Source: Roseiarcus sp050015575
GTDB taxonomy: Bacteria; Pseudomonadota; Alphaproteobacteria; Rhizobiales; Beijerinckiaceae
Direction: 5' to 3'
DNA: 64,000 nt
NCBI GenBank assembly: GCA_050015575.1
Contig: JBEKBD010000001.1
Coordinates: forward strand, 1-64,000
Within the stretch, counting starts at the first letter, position 1. Each line of letters begins with the position of its first letter. The position numbers were made by a program, and so were the translations under genes. Below, in pieces: positions 44,310 to 54,839 of the stretch. Below the pieces are notes generated by a model that saw only the letters and a list, made by a program, of their open reading frames with translations, made no database searches and was not told the origin of the DNA.

Positions 44310-45895
44310 GCGCGACGGCCGCGGCGATTCCGCAGCGCGCTTACGCGCCTGCGGCGGCGGGCGAGCGTTTCGAGCCGCGCCGCCTCTTCGCCTTCATCTT
44401 CATGGTGTTCGGCATGTTCATGGCGATCCTGGACATCCAGGTCGTCTCCGCCTCGCTGTCCGAAATTCAGGCCGGGCTTTCGGCCTCGCAGGACGAAATC
44501 ACTTGGGTGCAGACAAGCTATCTCATCGCCGAAGTCATCATGATCCCGCTGTCGGGATTCCTGTCGCGCGCGTTCTCCACCCGCACGGTGTTCGTCGCCT
44601 CGGCCGCTGGCTTCACCCTGATGAGCTTTTTCTGCTCCCAGGCGTCCTCGATCGACGAGATGATCGTCTGGCGGGCGTTGCAGGGCTTCATCGGCGGGGG
44701 CATGATCCCGACGGTCTTCGCCGCGGCGTTCACCATCTTTCCGCGCAGCAAGCAGCCGATTATCGCGCCGATCATCGGGCTGGTGGCGACTTTGGCCCCG
44801 ACCATCGGACCGACCGTCGGCGGTTATCTGACCGATCTCTTTTCCTGGCATTGGCTGTTTCTGGTCAACATCGTTCCCGGGATCATCGTCTCCACTGCGA
44901 CCTGGTTCCTGATCGATTTCGACAAGCCCGATCTGAAGCTGCTCAAGAATTTCGATTGGACCGGCCTCGCTGCGATGGCCGCCTTTCTCGGCGCGCTCGA
45001 ATACGTGCTGGAGGAGGGCCCGTCGAAAGATTGGCTGCAAAGCGAGCCGGTGACGGCCGCCTTCGTCCTATCGGGCCTCGGCGCCATCGTCTTCTTCTGG
45101 CGCGCGTTCACGGCGCGTCAGCCGATCGTCGATCTCGGCGCGTTCGCCGACCGCAATTTCTGGACCGGCTCGGCGCTGGCCTTCGTTCTCGGCATCGGTC
45201 TCTACGGTCTGACCTATATCTACCCCGTCTACCTTGCCGCGGTGCGCGGCTATTCGGCGCTGATGATCGGCGACACGATGTTCGTCACCGGGGTGTGCAT
45301 GTTCATCATGGCGCCGATTTCCGGGCGGCTGATGGGCAAGGTCGATCCCCGGCTGATGATCGCGGTCGGCTTCGTCGGCTTCGCCATCGGCACCTGGCAG
45401 GCCTCGTTCATCACCGCCGACTGGGATTTCTGGGAATTGCTCGTTCCCCAGATGTTTCGCGGCTTCTCGCTGATGCTGTGCATGGTGCCGATCAACAATC
45501 TCGCGCTCGGCACGATGCCGCCGGACCGCATCAAGAACGCCTCGGGTCTGTTCAACCTGATGCGCAACCTCGGGGGCGCGTTCGGGCTGGCGCTGATCAA
45601 CACGACGCTCGACAAGCGCATGGACTTGCACCTCGAGCGCTTGCGCGAGGCGGTCGTGTGGGGCCGGTCCGCCGCGGACGAGACGCTGGCCGAGATGACG
45701 GCGGCGCTGGCGGCGCGCGGCTCCGACGCCGCGCTCGCGGCGACGCGCGAAATGGCGCTGATGGTGCGCCGGCAGGCCGAAGTGCTGGCGCTCGGCGACG
45801 TTTTTCTCGCGCTGACCGCGGTCTTTCTCGCGCTGGTCGGGCTCGCGGCGTTCATGCGCCGTCCGCAGACGGCGGCGGCCGGCGGCGGCCATTGA
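44306..45895 (+). CDS. EmrB/QacA-type DHA2 efflux transporter
   Basis: Inner-membrane drug:H+ antiporter of 529 residues with 14 helices: FGMFMAILDIQVVSASLSEI in helix 1, WVQTSYLIAEVIMIPLSGFLSR, and WRALQGFIGGGMIPTVFAAA. With the EmrA-like adaptor and an outer-membrane TolC-type protein (not here) it would form a tripartite pump. GTG start overlaps the adaptor stop (GTGA). Repressed by the divergent TetR by inference. Confidence 0.92.
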   Translation: MSATAAAIPQRAYAPAAAGERFEPRRLFAFIFMVFGMFMAILDIQVVSASLSEIQAGLSASQDEITWVQTSYLIAEVIMIPLSGFLSRAFSTRTVFVASAAGFTLMSFFCSQASSIDEMIVWRALQGFIGGGMIPTVFAAAFTIFPRSKQPIIAPIIGLVATLAPTIGPTVGGYLTDLFSWHWLFLVNIVPGIIVSTATWFLIDFDKPDLKLLKNFDWTGLAAMAAFLGALEYVLEEGPSKDWLQSEPVTAAFVLSGLGAIVFFWRAFTARQPIVDLGAFADRNFWTGSALAFVLGIGLYGLTYIYPVYLAAVRGYSALMIGDTMFVTGVCMFIMAPISGRLMGKVDPRLMIAVGFVGFAIGTWQASFITADWDFWELLVPQMFRGFSLMLCMVPINNLALGTMPPDRIKNASGLFNLMRNLGGAFGLALINTTLDKRMDLHLERLREAVVWGRSAADETLAEMTAALAARGSDAALAATREMALMVRRQAEVLALGDVFLALTAVFLALVGLAAFMRRPQTAAAGGGH

Positions 45896-46031
45896 CCAAA
45901 CGCTCGGACTCGCTATTGCCGGCCCTTGCGCGCGCGAGCGGTCCCGACCATATTACGCGTTGAGCGCGGCGCGCCGGCCCGGGGCCGGCCCTCTCACGCC
46001 CTACGCCGCGACGAAAGATAAGAGGTCTTCC

Positions 46032-46802
46032 ATGTCCGACTATGACCGCTCTGCCAACGCCCGCGCCGGCGCTGGCGTCGTCCGGTCCGGCGCCGGCGTC
46101 ATCGACCAGGGCCTGCGCGCCTATATGATCGGCGTATACAACTACATGACGCTCGGTCTCGGGATGACCGGGTTGATCGCGTGGGGGGCTTTCCAATTGG
46201 CGGACGTGACGTTCGTCGGCGGTCGGCCGATTTCCGCCAGCGCATTCGGTCAGGCCATCTACTTTTCGCAGCTGCGCTGGTTGGTCGTCCTGTCGCCGTT
46301 GGCGCTCGTGTTCTATCTGACGGCGCGGCTCAACACGATGTCGGTCGCATCGGCGCGCACCGCGTTTCTGGCGTTCGCCGGGCTCATCGGCCTGTCGATG
46401 TCGGCGCTGCTGGTGGTGTACACGGAGGGCTCGATCGCGCGCGTGTTCTTCGAGACCGCGGCGGCTTTCGGCGCCTTGAGCCTTTACGGCTATACGACGC
46501 GCCGCAGCCTTTCGGCGATGGGTTCGTTCATGATGATGGGCCTGTTCGGGCTGATCATCGCCAGCGTCGTCAACCTCTTCCTGCAGAGCAGCGGCCTGCA
46601 ATGGGCGCTTTCGATCGTCGGCATCGGCATCTTCGCCGGCCTGACCGCCTGGGACACGCAGGCGATCAAGGAGAATTACGCCGCCGGCGACGCCTATGAA
46701 ACCTCGGAGAAAAAGTCGATCTTCGGAGCGTTGAAGCTCTATCTCGACTTCATCAATATGTTCCAGATGCTGCTCATGCTCTCCGGCAGCCGCCGGAGCT
46801 GA
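46032..46802 (+). CDS. Bax inhibitor-1/YccA family membrane protein
   Basis: A 256-residue membrane protein with seven predicted helices, the BI-1 family pattern: YNYMTLGLGMTGLIAWGAF, ARTAFLAFAGLIGLSMSALL, FGALSLYGYTTRRSLSAMGSF and the C-terminal GLTAWDTQAIKENY with its conserved Asp. Bacterial members act as calcium leak channels or FtsH modulators. ATG 46032. Followed by a strong terminator. Confidence 0.93.
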   Translation: MSDYDRSANARAGAGVVRSGAGVIDQGLRAYMIGVYNYMTLGLGMTGLIAWGAFQLADVTFVGGRPISASAFGQAIYFSQLRWLVVLSPLALVFYLTARLNTMSVASARTAFLAFAGLIGLSMSALLVVYTEGSIARVFFETAAAFGALSLYGYTTRRSLSAMGSFMMMGLFGLIIASVVNLFLQSSGLQWALSIVGIGIFAGLTAWDTQAIKENYAAGDAYETSEKKSIFGALKLYLDFINMFQMLLMLSGSRRS

Positions 46803-46821
46803 GCCGGCGAGCGAAGCAACG

Positions 46822-46859
46822 AGCCCCGGCCCGCGCGCAGCGGACCGGAGCTTTTTTTT
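46822..46859 (+). terminator. Terminator of the BI-1 gene
   Basis: Imperfect stem AGC-CCGG-CCGC / GCGG-CCGG-GCT with two mismatches and a 5-nt loop, followed by eight T. Confidence 0.8.
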
Positions 46860-46964
46860 GTGGTGGACCGCCGCCGGCAAGACCCGCGTCTTGAGGATGA
46901 GCCTTCGCCGAAAGCGCGCTTCGCCGTCGCGGGCGGCGCGCCGAAGGTCGACAAAGACCGACAG

Positions 46965-46988
46965 ATTAGCTATCTTTGGTTAGCTAAT
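46965..46988. promoter_or_regulatory. Inverted repeat before the Phd/VapC pair
   Basis: ATTAGCTA (46965-46972) and TAGCTAAT (46981-46988), perfect 8-bp arms around 8 nt, just upstream of the antitoxin ATG. Likely operator for autoregulation. Confidence 0.65.
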
Positions 46989-46997
46989 GAGCAAGCC

Positions 46998-47228
46998 ATG
47001 GAAACCATTACAATTCACGCCGCCAAAACGCGTCTGTCGCAATTGCTCGCCCGCGTGGAAGCGGGCGAGGAGATTGTTTTGGCGCGCGGCAAGCATCCAA
47101 TCGCCAAACTCGTGCCTTTCGTTCCAGCGCCAGCTATGCGGCAATTCGGGGCGCTACGCGGAACGCTGACCGTCGGGCCCGAATTTTTCGAGCCGCTGCC
47201 TGCCGAGGAATTGGCCGCGTGGGAGTAG
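46998..47228 (+). CDS. Phd/YefM-type antitoxin
   Basis: A 76-residue antitoxin: METITIHAAKTRLSQLLARVEAGEEIVLARGKHPIAKLVPF is the Phd/YefM DNA-binding fold, followed by a short toxin-binding tail. ATG 46998 is used; the open frame to 46860 would start within the terminator. The PIN toxin gene follows after 4 bp. Confidence 0.88.
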   Translation: METITIHAAKTRLSQLLARVEAGEEIVLARGKHPIAKLVPFVPAPAMRQFGALRGTLTVGPEFFEPLPAEELAAWE

Positions 47229-47232
47229 CGAC

Positions 47233-47619
47233 GTGCGATTGCTGCTCGACACGCACGCTTTCCTGTGGTGGCTTGCCGGCGACGAGGCTCTTTCGGACGC
47301 GGCGCGGACCGCAATAGCCGCCGAAGGCAACGACATTTTCGTCAGCGCCGCCTCGGCTTGGGAAATTGCGACCAAGCATCGCATCGGCAAACTGCCCGGC
47401 GCCGCCGCGATCGTGGCCGACCTCGGCGCCGTGATCGACGGCCAGGGTTTCATCGCTCTGCCGATCAGCGTTCGTCATGGGCAAGCCACAGGGGCGCTGC
47501 CCGGACCTCATCGCGACCCGTTCGACCGGATGCTGATCGCGCAGTCCATGTTGGAAGATCTCGTGCTCGTCTCCAACGAACACGCCTTCGACGCCTACGG
47601 GGCGGCGCGATTGTGGTGA
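47233..47619 (+). CDS. PIN-domain toxin (VapC-like)
   Basis: A 128-residue RNase toxin. PIN acidic residues are seen in LLLDTHAFLWW, in SAASAWEIATKHRIGKL and in HRDPFDRMLIAQSM, giving the usual metal-binding set; LVSNEHAFDAYG closes the fold. Partner of the Phd antitoxin; target RNA unknown. Confidence 0.9.
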   Translation: MRLLLDTHAFLWWLAGDEALSDAARTAIAAEGNDIFVSAASAWEIATKHRIGKLPGAAAIVADLGAVIDGQGFIALPISVRHGQATGALPGPHRDPFDRMLIAQSMLEDLVLVSNEHAFDAYGAARLW

Positions 47620-47648
47620 GGTGCGGCGAACAGTCGAGCCGCGGTCCT

Positions 47649-48464
47649 TCAACTCGCTGAATTCCCCAGCACGTCGGCCATCGAATAGAGCCCCGGCTTG
47701 CGGCCGCGCGCCCACAGCGCCGCCTTGATGGCGCCGGGTACGAACAGAGAGCGATCCTCGGCGTGATGGGAAAGCACGACGCGTTCGCCATTGCCGGCGA
47801 AGACGACGCTGTGATCGCCGACCACCGTGCCGCCGCGCAACGAGGCGAAGCCGATCGCCCCCGGCTTGCGGGGGCCGGTGACGCCGTCGCGCCCGCGCTC
47901 CGAATGGCCGCTCAAGGTCAGGCCGCGCCCCTCGGCGGCCGCTTCGCCGAGCATCAGCGCAGTGCCCGACGGGGCGTCGACCTTCATGCGATGGTGCATT
48001 TCGACGATTTCGATGTCGAACTCCGGCCCCAGCGCGCGCGCGGCGTCGCGCACCAGCCGCGCCAAGAGATTGACGCCGAGGCTCATGTTGCCCGAGCGCA
48101 CGATCGGCGCGTCGCGCGCCGCGGCGGCGAGGCTCGTCAGATCGTCCGCGGAAAGGCCGGTGGTGCCGACGACGAGGGCGACGCGCGCCCGGGCGACGAG
48201 CGCGGCGATCGCGCGCGTCGCCGCCGGAGCGGAAAAGTCGATCACGCCGTCGGCGTTCGCCAAGGCGGCGGCGGGATCGCTGGAGATCGGCGTCCCCGAC
48301 GCCCCGACGCCGGCCACGAGCCCCGCGTCCTGGCCGAGAGCGGGCGAGTCCGCGCGCTCGATCGCGCCGCTCAAGACGACGCCCGGCGCTTCCGCGATCG
48401 CCTTGACGAGCATCTTCCCCATGCGCCCGGCGGCGCCGGTCACGACTAGCCGCATATCATCCAT
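47649..48464 (-). CDS. dapB: 4-hydroxy-tetrahydrodipicolinate reductase
   Basis: NAD(P)H enzyme of lysine/diaminopimelate synthesis. Of 271 residues: Rossmann start MRLVVTGAAGRMGKML, DFSAPAATRA, VGTTGL, and the catalytic EMHHRMKVDAPSGTALMLGE with His and Lys. Convergent with the VapC gene, 30 bp apart. Confidence 0.96.
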   Translation of the reverse strand: MDDMRLVVTGAAGRMGKMLVKAIAEAPGVVLSGAIERADSPALGQDAGLVAGVGASGTPISSDPAAALANADGVIDFSAPAATRAIAALVARARVALVVGTTGLSADDLTSLAAAARDAPIVRSGNMSLGVNLLARLVRDAARALGPEFDIEIVEMHHRMKVDAPSGTALMLGEAAAEGRGLTLSGHSERGRDGVTGPRKPGAIGFASLRGGTVVGDHSVVFAGNGERVVLSHHAEDRSLFVPGAIKAALWARGRKPGLYSMADVLGNSAS

Positions 48465-48485
48465 GGCTTTCCTCGAACTTTCCCT

Positions 48486-48794
48486 TCAGCCCGGTTGCGG
48501 CCCGTCGTAGCCTTCGACGATGACGAGATCGCCTTGCGAGACGGGCTCCTCCCGCAACGCCCGCGCGCGGCGATAGTCCTCCGACTGGTAGCAAGCCAGC
48601 GCCGTCGCGTAATCCCTAAACTCGATGACGACGTGCCGGGAGCGCAGCGTTCCTTCCTTGCGCTCGTTCCGGCCCGCGCGCACGAGAAACCGCCCGCCAT
48701 ACTTGGCGAAGGGAATGGCGTTGGCGGCGAGATAGGCCTTGTAGGCTTCCGTATCGGCGACGTCGACGTGCGCGATCCAATAACCCTTGGCCAC
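48486..48794 (-). CDS. DUF1330 protein
   Basis: A 102-residue dimeric alpha/beta-barrel protein: GYWIAHVDVADTEAYKAYLA and FLVRAGRNERKEGTLRSRHVVIEFRDYATALACYQS match DUF1330. Start is a GTG (48792-48794), one base past the stop of a 27-codon upstream frame. Function unknown. Confidence 0.88.
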   Translation of the reverse strand: MAKGYWIAHVDVADTEAYKAYLAANAIPFAKYGGRFLVRAGRNERKEGTLRSRHVVIEFRDYATALACYQSEDYRRARALREEPVSQGDLVIVEGYDGPQPG

Positions 48795-48795
48795 G

Positions 48796-48879
48796 TCAGG
48801 CGCCCTCCGTCAGCGCCGTCTCGATTTCGGCCGTGGGCTCGGCGACGTCGACGCGCGAAACGACATAGCCTTCGAGCAT
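48796..48879 (-). CDS. Possible 27-residue upstream peptide
   Basis: ATG 48879 opens a short frame ending one base before the DUF1330 GTG. Its product starts MLEGYVVSRVDVAEPTAEIE, which resembles the first residues of DUF1330 (GYWIAHVDVADTEAY). It may be a leader that couples translation or a remnant of a duplicated DUF1330 gene. Weak evidence for expression. Confidence 0.35.
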   Translation of the reverse strand: MLEGYVVSRVDVAEPTAEIETALTEGA

Positions 48880-48936
48880 CGGTCTCTCCGGTCCGTTTGG
48901 CGCCGCAAGAGTAGCGCGCGCGCGTAGGAGCGCAAG

Positions 48937-49659
48937 TCAAAGCGCGGCGGCGATGTCGGCGACGATCCGCCGCGCGGCGGCCCGGGGATCGCCGCTTTGC
49001 GTCACCGGGCGCCCGACGACGAGGTAGTCGGCGCCGGCGGCGATCGCCTCAGCCGGCGTCGCGACGCGTTTCTGGTCGCCGAGGGAAGCGCCCGCGGGGC
49101 GAATGCCCGGCGTGACCAGAAGCAGCGAATCGCCGACCGCGGCGCGGAGCGTCGCCGTCTCCGCGGCGCTGGCGACGAGCCCATCGACGCCGGCCGCCTG
49201 CGCCTGCGCGGCGCGGCGCGCGACCAGCGCCCGGACACCCGAGGCGTAGCCGGCCTCGGCGAGATCGGCGTCGTCGCAGGAAGTGAGAACCGTAACCGCC
49301 AGCAGCTTCAGCGAAGAACCCTCGGCGCCGGCCGCCGCCGCGCGCATCGTCTGGGGATAGGCGTGGACGGTGAGAAAATAGGCGCCGAGCCGGGCGATTT
49401 GCGCGGTCGCGCGCTCGACCGTGTTGGGGATGTCGTGCAGCTTGAGGTCGACGAAAACCTTCTTGCCCGCCGCCGCCAATTTTGGCGCGAGACCCAAGCC
49501 GCCGCCGTAGGCGAGCTCCATGCCGATCTTATAGAATCGCACGCTGTCGCCGAGTTCGGCGATCAGGCGCTCGGCCTCGATTGGGTCGGGCGCGTCGAGC
49601 GCGACGATCAAGCGGTCGTGGGGATCGATGAACTCGGTGCGGCGCCGCGGGGCGTTCAT
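48937..49659 (-). CDS. pyrF: Orotidine 5'-phosphate decarboxylase
   Basis: Last step of UMP synthesis. The 240-residue barrel has LIVALDAPDPIEAERL, the catalytic VFVDLKLHDIPNTVERA (Lys and Asp) and VTPGIRPAG with a late GADYLVVGRPVTQSGDP. ATG 49659 overlaps the end of pmtA by 4 bp. Short group I form. Confidence 0.96.
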   Translation of the reverse strand: MNAPRRRTEFIDPHDRLIVALDAPDPIEAERLIAELGDSVRFYKIGMELAYGGGLGLAPKLAAAGKKVFVDLKLHDIPNTVERATAQIARLGAYFLTVHAYPQTMRAAAAGAEGSSLKLLAVTVLTSCDDADLAEAGYASGVRALVARRAAQAQAAGVDGLVASAAETATLRAAVGDSLLLVTPGIRPAGASLGDQKRVATPAEAIAAGADYLVVGRPVTQSGDPRAAARRIVADIAAAL

Positions 49660-50366
49660 CGGGCGGGGAGACGGTCGCCGCGCAACCAGTGGCGGGCGCG
49701 CCGGCGGATTCGCGCGGCCAAGGGTTCGGCGGACGCGGCGTTGGCGTCGGCGCGATAGGTCCACACCCGCGCCGGCGGCAGGTTGCGCCAGATCGGCGCG
49801 CCGCAATGGGCGGAAAACCGCTTGGCGCAGGCCTGGCGCGGAATCGGCGACGCGAGGCCATAGGTGAACTGGACGAGAACGCCGTCCGGTCCCATCAGCG
49901 CGAAAGCGTCTTCGATCAGCTTGAGCCGCAGGGCGGGCGGCTGATTGAGCAACGGCAGGCTCGAAACCACCGCGGCGATCGGCCGTCCGGCGAATTCCGC
50001 CAGCGTGCGCTCGAGGTCGTAGGCGTCGCCCTGCACGATCCGGACCGCCGCGAAGCGCTGCGCGAGCAGGCGGCAGAAGCCATCGTCGTATTCGACCAGC
50101 ACCAGGCGCTCGCGCGCGACGCCGCGTTCGATCAGGGCCCGCGTCACCGGGCCGGTTCCGGGGCCGAGCTCCACGACGAGGCCGTCGCCGCTGGGATCGA
50201 CGAAGCGCGCCATCGCGCGCGCGAGGCGCCGCCCGGAGGGCGCCACGGCGCCGGTCAAGCGCGGGCTTTCGAACAAGGCCTTGAGGAAGCGCGTGTGGTC
50301 GCCGAGCGGCCGCTCGGCGCGGCGAGCGGCCAAATCGAAGGGAAATCTCGGCGAAGAATGGCCCAT
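49656..50366 (-). CDS. pmtA: Phospholipid N-methyltransferase
   Basis: Class I SAM methyltransferase of 236 residues. LTGAVAPSGRRLARAMARFVD and LVVELGPGTGPVTRALIERGVARERLVLVEYDDGFCRLL match the rhizobial PmtA family, which methylates phosphatidylethanolamine toward phosphatidylcholine. The block VQGDAYDLERTL and VSSLPLLNQPP support this. Peripheral inner-membrane enzyme. Translationally coupled to pyrF. Confidence 0.85.
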   Translation of the reverse strand: MGHSSPRFPFDLAARRAERPLGDHTRFLKALFESPRLTGAVAPSGRRLARAMARFVDPSGDGLVVELGPGTGPVTRALIERGVARERLVLVEYDDGFCRLLAQRFAAVRIVQGDAYDLERTLAEFAGRPIAAVVSSLPLLNQPPALRLKLIEDAFALMGPDGVLVQFTYGLASPIPRQACAKRFSAHCGAPIWRNLPPARVWTYRADANAASAEPLAARIRRRARHWLRGDRLPAR

Positions 50367-50428
50367 GGTCGTTCCGCTGCGCGTTGGCCGTCGGCTCGCC
50401 CGCGCCGCTGCGGACGCGTCGGCTCGAG

Positions 50429-51547
50429 TCAATTCAGCCCTTCGAAGAATTCTTTCATCTTGGCGAAGAAACCGGAGCTCTCGGGCTGGGTCTTGTGCGT
50501 CGACTCGGCCTCGAACTCCGCCAGCAGTTCGCGCTGCCGGCGCGTCAAATTTTGCGGCGTTTCGACGTTGGCCTGGATGTAAAGATCGCCGAAATCGTGC
50601 GAGCGCAGGACTGGCATGCCCTTGCCGCGCAGCCGCATCTGATGCCCCGATTGCACGCCCTCGGGTATGCGCACCTTGGCCTCGCCGCCGTCGAGCGTGC
50701 GCACCACGAATTCGCCGCCGAGCGCCGCCTGCACCATCGAGATCGGCACTCGGCAATAGAGATCGGCGCCGTCGCGTTGGAAGAACGGGTGCGGCTTGAT
50801 CGCGAGGAAAATGTAAAGATCGCCCGCGGCCCCGCCGCGCAGGCCCGCTTCGCCCTCGCCGGAAAGACGGATGCGCGTGCCGTCCTCGACCCCCGCCGGC
50901 AGGTTGACCGAAAGCGTGCGTTCGCGCGTCACGCGGCCGGAGCCGCCGCATCTTTCGCAGGGGTTTTCGATGATCTGGCCGCGCCCGCCGCAACTCGGGC
51001 AGGTTCGTTCGATGGCGAAAAAGCCCTGCTGGGCGCGCACCCGCCCATGCCCGGCGCAGGTCTTGCAGATCGCCGGCTTCGACCCCGCCTTGGCGCCCGA
51101 GCCGGCGCAGCCTTCGCAAGTCGCCAAGGTCGGCAGCTTAATCGTCGCCGTTCTGCCGTTGTAGGCTTCCTCGAGGGTGATCTCGAGATTGTAGCGAATG
51201 TCGCCGCCGCGCTCTTTGCCGGAGGCGCTGCGAGGCCCGCGGCGGCCCATGATGTCGCCGAACAGATCGTCGAAGATATCCGACATGGAGGCGGCGAAGC
51301 CCTCGTTCATCCCTCCGCCCGCTTCGAAAGCCGCGTGGCCGTAACGATCGTAGGCGGCCCGTTTCTGGCTGTCGGAAAGGTGCTGATAGGCCTCGTTGAG
51401 TTCCTTGAACCGCGTTTCGGCCTGCTTGTCGCCGGGATGGCGGTCGGGATGGCATTGCATCGCCGCCTTGCGGAACGCCGCCTTCAGCTCCGCGTCGGTG
51501 GCGGTCCGGGCGACCCCTAGGGTTTCATAGAAATCGCGCTTGGCCAC
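50429..51547 (-). CDS. dnaJ: Chaperone DnaJ
   Basis: Hsp40 partner of DnaK. The 372 residues show a J domain with HPD at 33-35, a Gly-rich part with FDDLFGDIMG, four CxxCxGxG zinc repeats (CEGCAGSG, CKTCAGHG, CPSCGGRG, CERCGGSG), and the client-binding C domain. I take the GTG at 51547, giving the usual VAKRDFYETLGV start; an in-frame GTG at 51592 is also possible. Confidence 0.95.
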   Translation of the reverse strand: MAKRDFYETLGVARTATDAELKAAFRKAAMQCHPDRHPGDKQAETRFKELNEAYQHLSDSQKRAAYDRYGHAAFEAGGGMNEGFAASMSDIFDDLFGDIMGRRGPRSASGKERGGDIRYNLEITLEEAYNGRTATIKLPTLATCEGCAGSGAKAGSKPAICKTCAGHGRVRAQQGFFAIERTCPSCGGRGQIIENPCERCGGSGRVTRERTLSVNLPAGVEDGTRIRLSGEGEAGLRGGAAGDLYIFLAIKPHPFFQRDGADLYCRVPISMVQAALGGEFVVRTLDGGEAKVRIPEGVQSGHQMRLRGKGMPVLRSHDFGDLYIQANVETPQNLTRRQRELLAEFEAESTHKTQPESSGFFAKMKEFFEGLN

Positions 51548-51710
51548 GTCGTCAGCAACCCGGTTTTTCCTAGAGGCGCCCGGCTCGGTCACCTATGAAG
51601 AGCCGGGGCCGCTTCGTCAATCGCCCGCGAAGGTCTCGGCAAAGTCCCGATCGCGCCTCGCGCAGGCCGCGTCGCCGCGACGACTGCGCCCTCCCCTCTC
51701 GCCAGGTCGA

Positions 51711-51750
51711 GCGCGCCCCTTCGCCGCGCTCTCGGCAAAGAGGGGCGCGC
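51711..51750 (-). other. Hairpin between dnaK and dnaJ
   Basis: GCGCGCCCCT (51711-51720) and AGGGGCGCGC (51741-51750) form a perfect 10-bp stem with a smaller inner stem. It lies 18 bp past the dnaK stop with no T tract, so it may slow or partly end transcription or set mRNA stability between the two genes. Confidence 0.6.
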
Positions 51751-51767
51751 GCGAACCCAAGCGATCG

Positions 51768-53684
<1,917 letters not shown>

Positions 53685-53993
53685 TGTCTCATTCCTAACT
53701 GTTTCGCGAGACCGCGAGGCCCCGAAGCGGCCTGGCTATGGAAACGCGCGATCCTTTCCAGAAGCTGGACGGCGACGCGCGCCCCGGTCCCCGATGCACG
53801 GTTTCTCTTTCCGCAGGCGAGACTTTCTTGCCCCTACGCTGCTTAGGTGGCGCGTATATAAGAGGGGCCCTACACCGGCGCAAGGCGCCGAACGGCCTTC
53901 GGGCGGCGAGAAATCTCGAGCTTCGTCCCCGATCTCGACGCCTGCGCCCGCTCGACGCTTCCCATTTCTCCCGTCCGATTCTAAGCTCCGTTG
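53685..53993. other. dnaK upstream region
   Basis: A 309-bp divergent spacer. It holds the dnaK heat-shock promoter and a 5' leader of about 160 nt; no gene is seen. Confidence 0.6.
53852..53885 (-). promoter_or_regulatory. Heat-shock (RpoH) promoter of dnaK
   Basis: On the minus strand CCTTG (53881-53885) is followed after 18 nt by CTTATATA (53855-53862), close to the alphaproteobacterial sigma-32 consensus CTTG-N17-18-CYTATNT. Transcription should start near 53847. Confidence 0.7.
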
Positions 53994-54752
53994 ATGACGC
54001 GGTTTCCGATCGCCCTGCTGGGCGTCCTGGCGATGAGTTGCGGCCTCGCCCACGCGCAACTCGTCTTGCCCGGGGCCGTCGGCTCGCCGACGTCCTCGGC
54101 CGACTTCGCCTCGAGCGAAGCCGCCGTCGTCGGCCGGCCGCTTCGGCTCGACGGGAACCAGGGTCAATTATTGCTGTCGACCCACGGCAAACTTCTGCGC
54201 ATCGACAAGTTCAGCCTGCCCGGCGAGGTGATTTCGACCCCCTCGCGAAAGTGCCTGATCGAAATCATCGGCAAAGCGCCGATCGAGACCAAGAGCCTGG
54301 GGCGGCCCGACGGATTGGCAAGGTACGAGGCGCAAATCCCGGCTTGCCCGTTTTCCTTCGACGTGCTCGACGGCGCGGTCCTGGTGCCGGCGCAAAACGC
54401 GGCGTGCGTCTTCCAGGCGGCCGATTGTCAGGCGAGCCCCAGCGGCCTCTGGGGACCGGACGCCGCCAGTCTGGAAAGCGACGCCAAATCGATCGAGCGT
54501 CAACGCGCGCTCGCCGAAACCGCGGCGGCGGGCTTCCTTCATGCGCTCGAGACGCGGCTGAAAGGCACGCCCGAGGCCGAAGACGTGGCGCGCGAGCAGA
54601 GCGATTTCATCGCGCGACGGGACGACGTTTGTCGCGATTACGACAAGGAATCCGACCACGGATACTGCGCCTCGCGGATGGCGCAGTCGCGCGCGGCGCT
54701 GCTCAAGGCGCGCATCGACGCGCTCGACCGGCGCCCCGCCGCCCCGGATTGA
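53994..54752 (+). CDS. Exported protein with LprI-like C-terminal part
   Basis: A 252-residue secreted protein. MTRFPIALLGVLAMSCGLAHA is a signal peptide; the middle has paired Cys (RKCLIEI, PACPFSF, AACVFQAADC), and the end SDFIARRDDVCRDYDKESDHGYCASRMAQSR resembles the LprI/DUF1311 helical pattern. No firm family for the first half. Divergent from dnaK. Confidence 0.65.
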   Translation: MTRFPIALLGVLAMSCGLAHAQLVLPGAVGSPTSSADFASSEAAVVGRPLRLDGNQGQLLLSTHGKLLRIDKFSLPGEVISTPSRKCLIEIIGKAPIETKSLGRPDGLARYEAQIPACPFSFDVLDGAVLVPAQNAACVFQAADCQASPSGLWGPDAASLESDAKSIERQRALAETAAAGFLHALETRLKGTPEAEDVAREQSDFIARRDDVCRDYDKESDHGYCASRMAQSRAALLKARIDALDRRPAAPD

Positions 54753-54839
54753 CGGCGCTCCTCGCCGCGCCGCCATTGCCGCGCCCGCCCTCGCCCCGCT
54801 ACACTCGTCCGACCGCATCGACTTGGGAGGCTGCCCGAC

